Shown: positions 6,795 through 14,313 of the stretch, piece by piece | How positions within the stretch are numbered: the first letter of the stretch is position 1 | How the letters are laid out: each line of letters opens with the position of its first letter | Origin: Candidatus Nomurabacteria bacterium | GTDB taxonomy: Bacteria > Patescibacteriota > Minisyncoccia > Phycocordibacterales > UBA9973 | DNA length: 62,215 bases | Reading direction: 5' to 3' | Assembly: GCA_020850295.1 (NCBI GenBank) | Contig: JADZEV010000003.1 | Location: 1 to 62,215 of the forward strand | Made by a program: the position numbers and the translations under genes | The notes under the pieces: generated by a model | The model's input: only the letters and a program-made list of their open reading frames with translations | Told to the model about the DNA's origin: nothing | Databases searched by the model: none

Positions 6795-8693
6795 ATGGGA
6801 AAAATAATTGGAATTGACTTAGGAACTACAAACAGTGCTGTTGCTATCATCGAAGGTGGTCAGCCAAAAATTGTCGAAAATATTGAAGGATCTCGAACTA
6901 CTCCTTCTATTGTTGCTATTGGAAAAAATGGCGATAGACTTGTTGGTCTTTTGGCTAAAAGACAATCAGTAACAAATCCTCAAAATACTATCTACGGTAT
7001 CAAGCGTTTTATGGGTCACAAATATGATGACCATGGTATGGAAAAAGTTATCAAAACTTCTCCTTTCAAAGTTTCCAAAGGCTCTGATGGCGGAGCATTA
7101 GTAAAACTATCTGATAAAGATTACAGACCAGAAGAAGTTTCAGCTATGATTTTACAAAAAATCAAAACAGATGTTGAAAGCAAACTTGGTGAAAAAGTTA
7201 CCGAAGCTATCATCACAGTACCAGCTTACTTTAATGATGCACAGAGAAAAGCCACTAAAGACGCTGGGGCTATCGCTGGACTAGATGTAAAGCGCATCAT
7301 CAACGAACCAACAGCTGCGGCTCTTGCTTATGGGTTTAACAACAAGAAAAATGAAAAAATTGTTGTTTATGACTTTGGAGGTGGAACATTTGATGTTTCA
7401 GTTCTAGAAGTTACCGAAGATGTTATTGAAGTTAAATCTACAGATGGAGACTCACTGATGGGAGGCCGAGATATTGACCTAAAGATCATAAACTGGATCG
7501 CTGAAGAGTTTAAAAAGTCTTCTGGTGTAGATGTTTCAAAAGACCCTCTAGCGCTACAACGACTCGATGAAGCTGCAGAAAAAGCAAAGATTGAACTCTC
7601 TACAACAACTGAAACTGAAATAAACATTCCATTTATCACTTCTACTGATGCTGGACCACAACACTTACTCTTAAAACTAACTCGTGCAAAACTTGAAGAA
7701 TTAGCTGATGAATTTATAGATCGCTCTATTGAGATTACAAAAAGAGCTATGGATGCTTCACCATTTAAGGCTGGAGATATAAATGAAATCATCATGGTTG
7801 GAGGACAAACTCGTATGCCAAAGATTGTTGAAGAAGTTAAAAAACTCTTTGGTAAAGAACCAAATAGATCTATCAACCCAGATGAAGTTGTAGCGCTCGG
7901 TGCTGCAGTTCAAGGTGGAGTTTTACAAGGTGATGTTAGAGATGTCTTACTCCTTGATGTTATTCCGCTATCTTTAGGGATAGAAACTATGGGAGGTGTT
8001 GCAACAAAGCTAATTGATAGAAATACAACTATACCTTCATCTAAGAGCCAAGTTTTCTCAACAGCAGCTGATAACCAAACTTCTGTAGAGATTCATATTG
8101 TTCAAGGAGAGCGACCTATGGCAGGAGATAACAAGAGTCTTGGAAGATTTGTCTTAGAAGGCATTGCTCCAGCCCCAAGAGGTATTCCTCAAGTTGAAGT
8201 ATCTTTTGATGTTGATGCAAACGGTATCCTAGCTGTTAAAGCAAAAGACAAAGCTACAGGCAAAGAACAATCTATCCGTATCGAAGCCTCTTCAGGTCTA
8301 TCACAAGAGGATATTGAAAAGATGAAAAAAGATGCAGAACTTCATGCTGATGAAGATGCAAAGAAAAAAGAACTTGTGGATACAAAAAACACTGCAGACC
8401 TTACTATCTTCACAGCTGAGAAAGCATTAACAGACCACAAAGATCAAATAACAGAAGATATCAAAAATTCTGTAGAAGAGAAAATAAAATCTCTAAGAAA
8501 TGCAAAAGATGGTTCTGACAAAGGTGCTATAGAAACTGCTATACAAGAACTCTCTACAGAAATGCAAAAGATAGGGGAAGCAGTTCAAAAAGCGAATCCT
8601 GGGCAGTCTTCTGAAGAGCATCCGCCAGCCGGCGGAGAGGGTGAAGTTAAGGATGCTGAAGCTTCAGAGTCCACAGAAGAAAACAAAGAGTAG
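6795..8693 (+). CDS. dnaK: Chaperone protein DnaK (Hsp70)
   Basis: 632 aa, full length. The ATPase domain has 'IIGIDLGTTNSAVAI', 'VPAYFNDAQRKATKDAG', 'VYDFGGGTFDVSVLE' and 'EIIMVGGQTRMPKI'. The substrate-binding domain contains 'DVIPLSLGIETMGGV' and 'VSFDVDANGILAVKAKDKAT'. An alpha-helical lid is followed by a Gly/Glu-rich tail. The tail includes a GC-rich palindrome (8621-8636) translated as part of 'HPPAGGE', unlike the rest of the gene in composition. It folds proteins together with GrpE and DnaJ encoded on either side. Confidence 0.99.
   Translation: MGKIIGIDLGTTNSAVAIIEGGQPKIVENIEGSRTTPSIVAIGKNGDRLVGLLAKRQSVTNPQNTIYGIKRFMGHKYDDHGMEKVIKTSPFKVSKGSDGGALVKLSDKDYRPEEVSAMILQKIKTDVESKLGEKVTEAIITVPAYFNDAQRKATKDAGAIAGLDVKRIINEPTAAALAYGFNNKKNEKIVVYDFGGGTFDVSVLEVTEDVIEVKSTDGDSLMGGRDIDLKIINWIAEEFKKSSGVDVSKDPLALQRLDEAAEKAKIELSTTTETEINIPFITSTDAGPQHLLLKLTRAKLEELADEFIDRSIEITKRAMDASPFKAGDINEIIMVGGQTRMPKIVEEVKKLFGKEPNRSINPDEVVALGAAVQGGVLQGDVRDVLLLDVIPLSLGIETMGGVATKLIDRNTTIPSSKSQVFSTAADNQTSVEIHIVQGERPMAGDNKSLGRFVLEGIAPAPRGIPQVEVSFDVDANGILAVKAKDKATGKEQSIRIEASSGLSQEDIEKMKKDAELHADEDAKKKELVDTKNTADLTIFTAEKALTDHKDQITEDIKNSVEEKIKSLRNAKDGSDKGAIETAIQELSTEMQKIGEAVQKANPGQSSEEHPPAGGEGEVKDAEASESTEENKE
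8621..8636. repeat. TCCGCC...GGCGGA palindrome inside dnaK
   Basis: TCCGCC-AGCC-GGCGGA. It is one of three TCCGC...GCGGA palindromes in the window (others at 11405 and 14896). It sits in the variable C-terminal tail of DnaK, where an insertion would be tolerated. Confidence 0.5.
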
Positions 8694-8754
8694 CACTTGA
8701 CAAAAAATTAGTGTTATGCTAACCTATATTCAGAATTTAATGGGTTAGTAAGTT

Positions 8755-8788
8755 AAAGGGTACCGGTCTTTAAGACCTGGTGCCCTTT
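8755..8788 (+). terminator. Strong hairpin 62 nt after dnaK
   Basis: AAAGGG...CCCTTT outer stem and ACC-GTCTT / AAGAC-GGT inner stem, followed by ATT. Most likely the dnaK terminator. A TTGACA at 8697-8702, 17 bp upstream of TAACCT, could instead make this a short independent RNA ending at the hairpin. Confidence 0.55.
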
Positions 8789-8816
8789 ATTCATTTCTAG
8801 CTTATTTATAGTTTTA

Positions 8817-8825
8817 TGGTACAAT
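8817..8825 (+). promoter_or_regulatory. Extended -10 (TGGTACAAT) of the 25-codon ORF
   Basis: TGG-TACAAT ends 7 nt before the ATG at 8833, predicting a leaderless transcript. Confidence 0.55.
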
Positions 8826-8832
8826 CTCTCCC

Positions 8833-8910
8833 ATGAATAAGAAGAGAAAAATTGCGGCCAAGAAAAAACGAAAGGCAGATGGTAAAACAGTAAACCTTCG
8901 TCACAGATAA
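8833..8910 (+). CDS. 25-aa highly basic peptide of unknown function
   Basis: Encodes 'MNKKRKIAAKKKRKADGKT' plus six more residues; 14 of 25 residues are Lys, Arg or His. It is too short for standard gene finding, but it has its own extended -10 box placed for leaderless translation and its own terminator right after the stop, so it is a complete small transcription unit between dnaK and dnaJ. The charge suggests binding to RNA or the ribosome; this is inference. I do not recognise a family. Confidence 0.6.
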   Translation: MNKKRKIAAKKKRKADGKTVNLRHR

Positions 8911-8942
8911 TTAAAAGCCTCCAGAAATGGAGGTCTTTTAAT
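8911..8942 (+). terminator. Intrinsic terminator
   Basis: TTAAAAG-CTCC / GGAG-CTTTTAA with a short AT-rich loop, directly after the 25-aa ORF. Confidence 0.8.
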
Positions 8943-8954
8943 TGCTCATAAATG

Positions 8955-8963
8955 TGGTAAAAT
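8955..8963 (+). promoter_or_regulatory. Extended -10 (TGGTAAAAT) of dnaJ
   Basis: TGG-TAAAAT ends 7 nt before ATG 8971. The upstream ATG at 8962 lies inside the -10 box, so 8971 is the better start. Confidence 0.6.
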
Positions 8964-8970
8964 GTTGAAT

Positions 8971-10035
8971 ATGAGTAAGGATTATTACAGCATTTTAGGT
9001 GTTTCAAAAGACGCCTCTAAAGATGAAATAAAAAAAGCCTTTCATAAAATGGCTCACAAGTACCACCCTGATAAATCAGGTGGAGATGAAGCTAAGTTCA
9101 AAGAAGTAAATGAAGCTTATCAAACTCTTTCTAATGACCAAAAAAGATCTAGTTATGACCAGTTCGGAAGTGATGGTCCACAAATGGGAGGTTTTGGAGG
9201 TGGAGCTGGATTTGATGGTTTTGATTTTTCAAACTTTGGTGGACAAGGTGGATTTGAATTTGATTTAGGAGATATGTTCGGTGGAATGTTTGGCGGTGGC
9301 AGAGCACGCAAACCTAGAGGAAATGATTTACAAACATCTCTAATATTAGACTTTAAAGATTCTATTTTTGGAATTGAAAAAGAAATAAAAGTAACCAAAC
9401 CTTCTACTTGCAACACTTGTAAAGGGGACGGTGCAACTCCTGGAACAAAACTAGAAACTTGTAGTGTATGTAATGGAAACGGAGTAGTACGAAATGTTCA
9501 AAGAACAATCCTCGGTTCTATTGCTACAAATCAAACATGTACTAAATGTCACGGTACAGGCAAGATTCCAAAAGATCCATGTAAAACTTGTCATGGAAGT
9601 GGGGTAGTCAAAGATACTCGCACTATCAAAATAGCTGTTCCAGCAGGTATTCAAAATGGCGAAACACTAAGACTCTCTGGTATGGGTGAAGCGGTCTCTG
9701 GTGGACCTTCTGGGGACTTATATGTACATATCTCTGTAACTCCACACAAAACTATTTTAAGAAAAGGTGCAGACCTTTATACAAACCTAGATATCAAGCT
9801 TACCGACGCATTACTCGGTGCTCAGTATGCAGTAGAGACACTAGATGGTTCAATGCCGATATCTATACCAGCTGGTACAAAAATAGGTAGTACTGTAACA
9901 ATCAAAGATAAAGGTGTTCCTGTGTCTAAATCTAAGAGAGGGAATTTTATAGTAAACCTAAATATCAAACTCCCAGAAAAACTTTCCAAAGAATCCAAAG
10001 ATCTGATAGAGGAACTCAAAAAGCAAGGGATTTAG
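8971..10035 (+). CDS. dnaJ: Chaperone protein DnaJ (Hsp40)
   Basis: 354 aa. J domain at about 1-70 with 'HKYHPDKSG' carrying the HPD that activates DnaK. Then a Gly/Phe-rich linker (about 75-120) and four CxxCxGxG zinc-finger repeats: 'CNTCKGDG', 'CSVCNGNG', 'CTKCHGTG' and 'CKTCHGSG'. The substrate-binding C-terminal domains follow ('VPAGIQNGETLRLSGMGEA'). The protein begins 'MSKDYYSILGV', which fits the usual DnaJ start. The TAG stop overlaps the TAA stop of the convergent membrane protein gene in a TTAG tetranucleotide. Confidence 0.97.
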   Translation: MSKDYYSILGVSKDASKDEIKKAFHKMAHKYHPDKSGGDEAKFKEVNEAYQTLSNDQKRSSYDQFGSDGPQMGGFGGGAGFDGFDFSNFGGQGGFEFDLGDMFGGMFGGGRARKPRGNDLQTSLILDFKDSIFGIEKEIKVTKPSTCNTCKGDGATPGTKLETCSVCNGNGVVRNVQRTILGSIATNQTCTKCHGTGKIPKDPCKTCHGSGVVKDTRTIKIAVPAGIQNGETLRLSGMGEAVSGGPSGDLYVHISVTPHKTILRKGADLYTNLDIKLTDALLGAQYAVETLDGSMPISIPAGTKIGSTVTIKDKGVPVSKSKRGNFIVNLNIKLPEKLSKESKDLIEELKKQGI

Positions 10036-10517
10036 TGTTCGTGTTTGTGAGGCAACAGGTGCGAAAGTACACAGCCCATAACACCTCCTAAAACTATAAA
10101 CTCAAGTATAGAAGAATGACTTGTTGATATTTCTCCTGCAACCTTTGGCACAAAAAAGTAAATACAGATAAGCCCTAGTGCGATGCTAGAGAATATTTTA
10201 TAGCGGACATTATAAAAATGTTTTTTGACCTCACCCCAAAGAAATACATAATCCATAGCGATATGGACCAAAACCCAGAACAAGAATGCTAGACCAAAAG
10301 AAAATCCTAAAGAAGAATACTCTATAGATTCGATAGTCATGTGAGCTACCAAGAAAAGCAAACTAATAACATGACTTGTCCGGTGGGAGATAATAGCTAC
10401 AACAAATCCTAGACCTAGAAAAAGTAAAGAAGTCCAAGATATGCCTATTTCAAAAACATGTACGAAAAGTACAGCCAGATATAAACCTAAGAACATTTTC
10501 CAGAGATATTTTTTCAT
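10032..10517 (-). CDS. Polytopic membrane protein of unknown function
   Basis: 161 aa from the ATG at 10517 ('MKKYLWKMFLG'). About five hydrophobic segments; histidines within or next to them ('FVHVFEIG', 'ISHRTSHVISLLFLVAHM', 'VLVHIAMDYVFLW') and a His-rich C-terminus 'LLPHKHEH'. The spread of histidines could suggest metal binding; I do not recognise a family. A longer ORF to 10580 exists, but it would read through the terminator of the upstream GNAT gene, so I reject that start. Confidence 0.65.
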   Translation of the reverse strand: MKKYLWKMFLGLYLAVLFVHVFEIGISWTSLLFLGLGFVVAIISHRTSHVISLLFLVAHMTIESIEYSSLGFSFGLAFLFWVLVHIAMDYVFLWGEVKKHFYNVRYKIFSSIALGLICIYFFVPKVAGEISTSHSSILEFIVLGGVMGCVLSHLLPHKHEH

Positions 10518-10536
10518 TAGATATAAAGAATACAAA

Positions 10537-10562
10537 AAAACTAGCATTTCTGCTAGTTTTGT
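10537..10562 (-). terminator. Terminator of the GNAT gene
   Basis: AAAACTAGCA / TGCTAGTTTT with a 4-nt loop; on the minus strand it runs into TTTTTTT. The arm contains the TAG stop of the acetyltransferase. Confidence 0.8.
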
Positions 10563-11119
10563 TTTTTTAATCTTAACCAATCTCTTTTGAAAACTGAAAG
10601 TAATACCTGATCATGATATTTTCCATCGCGATAATAATGCCTTTTCAGAGTACCTTCAATTTTGTACCCACACTTGAGGTTGTGCTTTATACTACCTTTA
10701 TTTTCATAAAATGCGGCACTGCAAACCTTCCTTAAGTTAAGTGTTAGAAAAGCATATTCAAGGATAAGCATTTTCGCTTCTTGGGCATAGCCTTTATTCC
10801 ATTCTTCTTTGGCACCAAGCATGCTTCCAGTAGTAGCAAATCCATTTATATAATCAATATCACCTAAACTCATACAGCCAAGGAGTTTATTATCCTTTTT
10901 TAGAACAACAGCAAAAGTTACATCATTTGGATTTCTTTCCATTGTTTTTTTGATCCAATTTTCTTCATGCATTTTTGAAATAGGTAGTACATTCAAAAGG
11001 TATTGCCTGACATCTGGGTCATTTGCAAATCTTTGAAATTCTTCCAGATCAGAAAGATCAACTGGGCGTAAGTAAAGTCTTTTTCCTTCAAGAAAAATAA
11101 CTGTTTTTTCCTTTTTCAT
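10553..11119 (-). CDS. GNAT family N-acetyltransferase (RimJ/RimL type)
   Basis: 188 aa. The RimJ/RimL-like order is visible: 'GKRLYLRPVDLSDLEEFQRF' at the N-terminus and 'LLGCMSLGDID' in the central strand. The acetyl-CoA region is 'EEWNKGYAQEAKMLILEYAF', with the Q/RxxGxG loop in a degenerate form. It ends 'ENKGSIKHNLKCGYKIEGTL'. The acceptor substrate cannot be told from sequence. It has a terminator at its stop codon and is transcribed alone. Confidence 0.85.
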   Translation of the reverse strand: MKKEKTVIFLEGKRLYLRPVDLSDLEEFQRFANDPDVRQYLLNVLPISKMHEENWIKKTMERNPNDVTFAVVLKKDNKLLGCMSLGDIDYINGFATTGSMLGAKEEWNKGYAQEAKMLILEYAFLTLNLRKVCSAAFYENKGSIKHNLKCGYKIEGTLKRHYYRDGKYHDQVLLSVFKRDWLRLKKQN

Positions 11120-11151
11120 AATTTTTAAATTTAAAGATTAAATAATAAAAG

Positions 11152-11180
11152 AACAACCGACTCTTCATGAGCCGGTTGTT
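11152..11180 (-). terminator. Intrinsic terminator of the 30-codon ORF unit
   Basis: AACAACCG-CTC / GAG-CGGTTGTT with a 5-nt loop. On the minus strand it is followed by CTTTTATTATTT. It cannot serve the GNAT gene, which begins downstream of it at 11119. Confidence 0.75.
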
Positions 11181-11207
11181 ATATAAGACTTAGAATTAAT
11201 TACTTAT

Positions 11208-11300
11208 TTATACAAATACCGGACCACGAGAAAAAGTAGGGAACATAGTTGCTCCTGACCAAACTTGGTGCTTATTGATTTGTATACATAAATAATGCAT
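11208..11300 (-). CDS. Possible 30-aa leaderless small gene
   Basis: ATG at 11300 to TAA at 11208, product 'MHYLCIQINKHQVWSGATMF' followed by 'PTFSRGPVFV'. The minus-strand promoter TTGTCA (11330-11335)-17-TAATCT (11307-11312) ends 6 nt before the ATG, and a strong minus-strand terminator follows about 30 nt after the stop. Promoter, ORF and terminator thus make a unit of roughly 150 nt. It could be a real peptide or a structured RNA with a chance ORF. No family recognised. Confidence 0.4.
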   Translation of the reverse strand: MHYLCIQINKHQVWSGATMFPTFSRGPVFV

Positions 11301-11306
11301 AGAGAA

Positions 11307-11357
11307 AGATTATCATAGATTCTTTATATTGACAATAGGTATAAAATATGCTATGAT
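11307..11357. promoter_or_regulatory. Divergent promoters sharing one -35 box
   Basis: Plus strand: TTGACA 11329-11334, 17 bp, TATGAT 11352-11357. Minus strand: TTGTCA 11330-11335, 17 bp, TAATCT 11307-11312. The two -35 boxes are the same seven bases read both ways, so the promoters should compete. Confidence 0.55.
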
Positions 11358-11367
11358 ATAATCATAG
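11351..11367. promoter_or_regulatory. Perfect palindrome over the plus-strand -10 box
   Basis: CTATGAT-ATA-ATCATAG overlaps the -10 and start region of the plus-strand promoter; candidate operator. Confidence 0.4.
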
Positions 11368-11384
11368 TTCTTTGAATGTTTTAG

Positions 11385-11437
11385 TTGGTTTTCCAGAGTT
11401 TCTATCCGCCAACTGGCGGAAGATTCTGGTAAACCAA
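11385..11437 (+). promoter_or_regulatory. Long structured 5' leader hairpin
   Basis: Three nested stems lie on one axis. TTGGTTT pairs with AAACCAA, CCAGA with TCTGG, and TCCGCCA with TGGCGGA around a 2-nt loop. The hairpin lies between the promoter (start about 11364) and the ATG at 11453. It may be a cis-regulatory RNA, or a palindromic repeat inserted into the leader. Confidence 0.55.
11405..11420. repeat. TCCGCCA-AC-TGGCGGA palindrome
   Basis: 7-bp arms, 2-nt loop; same core as the copy in dnaK (8621). It forms the tip of the leader hairpin. Confidence 0.55.
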
Positions 11438-11452
11438 TTAAAACAAATAGAA

Positions 11453-11761
11453 ATGAAAGCAAACATAACCTCAGTATCGGTAGCCGGTGTTAATCACATA
11501 GTTGTTTCGGGTATAACCGTAGACTTTAAGAAAACAAGGGAAGAAATTATCTCACAGGCAAAAAAGGGTGACGGTAAAGAAAGAATTTTCGCCACCATTA
11601 CCTATACAAACGATGTTTTTAACAAAGATATGAAAGAAGAACATTACTTTGATATCACCACCGGTAGAGCCGGTACAGTGGTAGCACTAAGGATTTCGGA
11701 TGAAAGATCAGCTTTTAACCAAGGAGGGAAGTTGTTTACTGATATTCAAATAGATAAATAA
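11453..11761 (+). CDS. Conserved-looking protein of unknown function
   Basis: 102 aa from ATG 11453, product beginning 'MKANITSVSVAGVNHIVV'. The predicted fold is mostly beta with one charged helix ('FKKTREEIISQAKKGDGKER'). An in-frame TTG at 11372 would extend translation through the leader hairpin, giving an unlikely sequence, so I choose the internal ATG. No family recognised. It is monocistronic: own promoter (11329-11357), structured leader and terminator. Confidence 0.65.
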   Translation: MKANITSVSVAGVNHIVVSGITVDFKKTREEIISQAKKGDGKERIFATITYTNDVFNKDMKEEHYFDITTGRAGTVVALRISDERSAFNQGGKLFTDIQIDK

Positions 11762-11776
11762 GTATTATTTCATACA

Positions 11777-11811
11777 AAGCGTGTTTAGAATTTTTGAACA
11801 TGCTTTTTTTA
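11777..11811 (+). terminator. Intrinsic terminator
   Basis: AAGCGTGTT pairs with AACATGCTT (one G-T pair), followed by TTTTTT. Confidence 0.7.
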
Positions 11812-11843
11812 TTGTCTTTTTTAAGGTAAAATAGTCTTTATAT

Positions 11844-13304
11844 ATGGCTTCGCTGGAAGAGCTCAGAGACGAGCGGCTCAAAAAGAAACAAATTCTCGAG
11901 GAGAAAGGCTTTGATACATATCCAGCCAAAAGTGAGCGTACACACACTATTTTAGAATTTAAAACACACTTTGAGAGCTTGGCAGAATCTAAAGAACGAG
12001 TAACTATTGCAGGTCGCGTTATGAGCCAGCGCGGGCAAGGAGCACTGGCTTTCTCTGATATTTTTGATGGTACTTCTAAGACTCAGCTTTTCTTAAAGAG
12101 CGATGAGATGGATGGAGAAGTTTATAAACTTTGGGTAGATACTACAGATGTTGGTGACTTTGTTGAGGCCACAGGTATCGCTTATAAAACACAAAGAGGT
12201 GAACAAGCTTTATTTGTTTCAAATTGGAAAATGCTGACCAAGAGTTTGCTTCCGCTTCCAGAGAAATGGCATGGCATTACAGATGCGGATGAAAGATATC
12301 GTAAGCGATACCTAGATATACTTACAGACCTTGAGCTTCAAGATCTCTTTTATAAAAAAGCGCAGTTTTGGGAAGTAACTAGAAACTTCATGAAAGAGTC
12401 TGGTTTCTTGGAAGTAGAAACACCAACTATCGAAGTAACAACAGGCGGGGCTGAAGCAAATCCTTTTAAGACTCGTCACAATGACTTTGATATAGATGTC
12501 TTTATGCGTATCTCTGTAGGAGAACTCTGGCAAAAGCGTCTCATGGCGGCAGGCTTTGCCAAGACTTTTGAAATAGGTCGTGTCTATAGAAATGAAGGCT
12601 CTAGCCCTGATCACTTGCAAGAATTCACAAACATGGAATTTTACTGGGCATATGCTGATTATGAAATGGGTATGAATTTAGTAGAGAGACTTTATAAAAA
12701 GCTTGCGGTAGATGTGTTTGGAAAAACTGAGTTCACAACTCGTGGCCACACTTTTGATCTAAATGATACTTGGAAGCGTATAGATTATGTAGAAGAAGTA
12801 GAAAAACAAACTGGTATCAATGTTTTGGAAGCAACCGACGCTGACATGAAAGCTAAGCTTGATGAGCTTGGCGTTAAGTACACAGGAGAAAACAGAGAAA
12901 GATTAACAGATACTCTTTGGAAATATTGTCGCAAATCTATCTCGGGTCCAGCATTTTTGGTGCGCATTCCTAAACTTGTCTCACCGTTAGCTAAGTCTTG
13001 TGTTGATGACCCAAGAGTAACAGAACGCTTTCAAGTCATGCTAGCAGGAAGTGAAGTAGGAAACGGCTTTTCAGAACTTAATGATCCTATAGATCAAAGA
13101 GCTCGTTTTGAACTTCAACAAAAACTCATTGAAGAGGGTGATGAAGAAGCTATGATGCCAGAATGGGAATTCGTAGAGATGCTAGAGCACGGCATGCCAC
13201 CGACTTGTGGTTTTGGCTTTGGCGAGCGACTCTTTGCTTTCCTTGTCGACAAACCCCTCCGCGAAACTCAACTGTTCCCACTTTTAAAACCTAAAAATGA
13301 TTAG
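11844..13304 (+). CDS. lysS: Lysyl-tRNA synthetase, class II
   Basis: 486 aa. The N-terminal OB-fold anticodon-binding domain (about 50-150) has 'VTIAGRVMSQRGQGALAFSD'. The class II core follows: 'TPTIEVTTGGAEANPFKTRH', motif 2 'FEIGRVYRNEGSSPDHLQEF', and motif 3 'PTCGFGFGERLFAFLV'. Length agrees with bacterial LysS. The GNAT gene follows after 2 nt and a hydrolase after 3 more, suggesting one transcript. Confidence 0.96.
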   Translation: MASLEELRDERLKKKQILEEKGFDTYPAKSERTHTILEFKTHFESLAESKERVTIAGRVMSQRGQGALAFSDIFDGTSKTQLFLKSDEMDGEVYKLWVDTTDVGDFVEATGIAYKTQRGEQALFVSNWKMLTKSLLPLPEKWHGITDADERYRKRYLDILTDLELQDLFYKKAQFWEVTRNFMKESGFLEVETPTIEVTTGGAEANPFKTRHNDFDIDVFMRISVGELWQKRLMAAGFAKTFEIGRVYRNEGSSPDHLQEFTNMEFYWAYADYEMGMNLVERLYKKLAVDVFGKTEFTTRGHTFDLNDTWKRIDYVEEVEKQTGINVLEATDADMKAKLDELGVKYTGENRERLTDTLWKYCRKSISGPAFLVRIPKLVSPLAKSCVDDPRVTERFQVMLAGSEVGNGFSELNDPIDQRARFELQQKLIEEGDEEAMMPEWEFVEMLEHGMPPTCGFGFGERLFAFLVDKPLRETQLFPLLKPKND

Positions 13305-13306
13305 TT

Positions 13307-13735
13307 ATGAAAATCACAAAATTTGAACAGTCTGATTTTGATAAATTAGAAGTTTTTAAATCAAAAGCTTGGCCTTTGGCAGATAAAGAACACTATGGTG
13401 AAAATATGCCAAAGTTTTTTAATGACAAATTTACTTTAGTTACTGAAGAAGACGAAAAAATTATTGGATATATTACAGTGGTTTGTGATAGCGGGGTAGG
13501 GCAAATAGAACCCCTTATGGTTGACCCAGATAAAAAAGGACAAGGTATAGGATCACAACTTTTACAAGAAGCTGAAAATTTAGCGAAAGATAAAGGTATT
13601 CATAAGCTCTGGCTTGAGACAGGGAAAGATTGGAAAGCTAAAGATTTTTATTTAAAACATGGGTATGCTATTCGTACTGAACTTTCAAACCATATAGGTG
13701 GTCATACTTTTGTTTTAATGGACAAAATTATTTAA
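13307..13735 (+). CDS. GNAT family N-acetyltransferase
   Basis: 142 aa with a clear acetyl-CoA site: 'IEPLMVDPDKKGQGIGSQLL' (the QGIG P-loop) followed by 'AENLAKDKGIHKLWLETGKD' and 'AKDFYLKHGYAIRTEL'. The substrate is unknown. It lies 2 nt after lysS, so it is probably cotranscribed with it. Confidence 0.85.
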   Translation: MKITKFEQSDFDKLEVFKSKAWPLADKEHYGENMPKFFNDKFTLVTEEDEKIIGYITVVCDSGVGQIEPLMVDPDKKGQGIGSQLLQEAENLAKDKGIHKLWLETGKDWKAKDFYLKHGYAIRTELSNHIGGHTFVLMDKII

Positions 13736-13738
13736 ATT

Positions 13739-14308
13739 ATGAACCAAGTAATAATAATTCACGGAATGCCAGATAAAGAAGAATATTTTTCTGATGTGAA
13801 GCCTTCTTCTTCAAATAAACATTGGCTCCCTTGGATACAGAAAAAACTAGCAATAAAAGAAATTCTTTCTCAAGCCCTGGAAATGCCTCATCCTTATAAT
13901 CCTATATATAAAGATCACTGTGAAGTATTTGAGCAAATGAAGATCTCTAATGAGACTATTCTTGTAGGGCACTCTTGTGGAGGAGGATTTTTGGTCCGAT
14001 ATTTCTCTGAACATCCAGAACTTCACTCAAAGAAAATTATTCTCGTAGCTCCCTGGATAGACCCAGAACCACATGAACTCGATACAGGATTTTTTGATTT
14101 TGAAATAGATAAAAATCTAACTAATAGAACAGAACTAGTTGTATTTTACAGCACTGATGATGACGAAGTTTGTGTTAAATCAGCAGAGATAATAAAAGAG
14201 AATTTACCAAATGGTATTTACCATGAATTCTCAGACAAAGGTCACTTTACTGAAGGAGATTTAGGGACAAAAGAATTTCCAGAATTGTTAGAAGAAATAT
14301 TGAAATAA
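13739..14308 (+). CDS. Alpha/beta hydrolase, RBBP9/YdeN-like
   Basis: 189 aa. It starts with the first core strand 'NQVIIIHGMP'. The nucleophile elbow is 'ILVGHSCGGGFLVRYF' (Ser79), the acid is in 'FYSTDDDEV' (about Asp140) and the His in 'DKGHFTEGD' (His168/169), giving a full catalytic triad. Small size and lack of a large cap fit the RBBP9/YdeN serine hydrolases. It lies 3 nt downstream of the GNAT gene in the lysS transcript. Confidence 0.85.
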   Translation: MNQVIIIHGMPDKEEYFSDVKPSSSNKHWLPWIQKKLAIKEILSQALEMPHPYNPIYKDHCEVFEQMKISNETILVGHSCGGGFLVRYFSEHPELHSKKIILVAPWIDPEPHELDTGFFDFEIDKNLTNRTELVVFYSTDDDEVCVKSAEIIKENLPNGIYHEFSDKGHFTEGDLGTKEFPELLEEILK

Positions 14309-14313
14309 AATAT

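Noticed and set aside
8694..8710. CIRCE half-site (TAGCACTTG) after dnaK
   Set aside because: Only part of one half is present with no inverted partner, and it lies downstream of dnaK.
10518..10580. N-terminal extension of the membrane protein gene at 10032-10517
   Set aside because: The extension runs through the terminator and stop codon of the upstream acetyltransferase gene; the internal ATG at 10517 starts a normal membrane segment.
11372..11452. TTG start for the gene at 11453
   Set aside because: It would translate the leader hairpin; the ATG after the hairpin begins the plausible protein.
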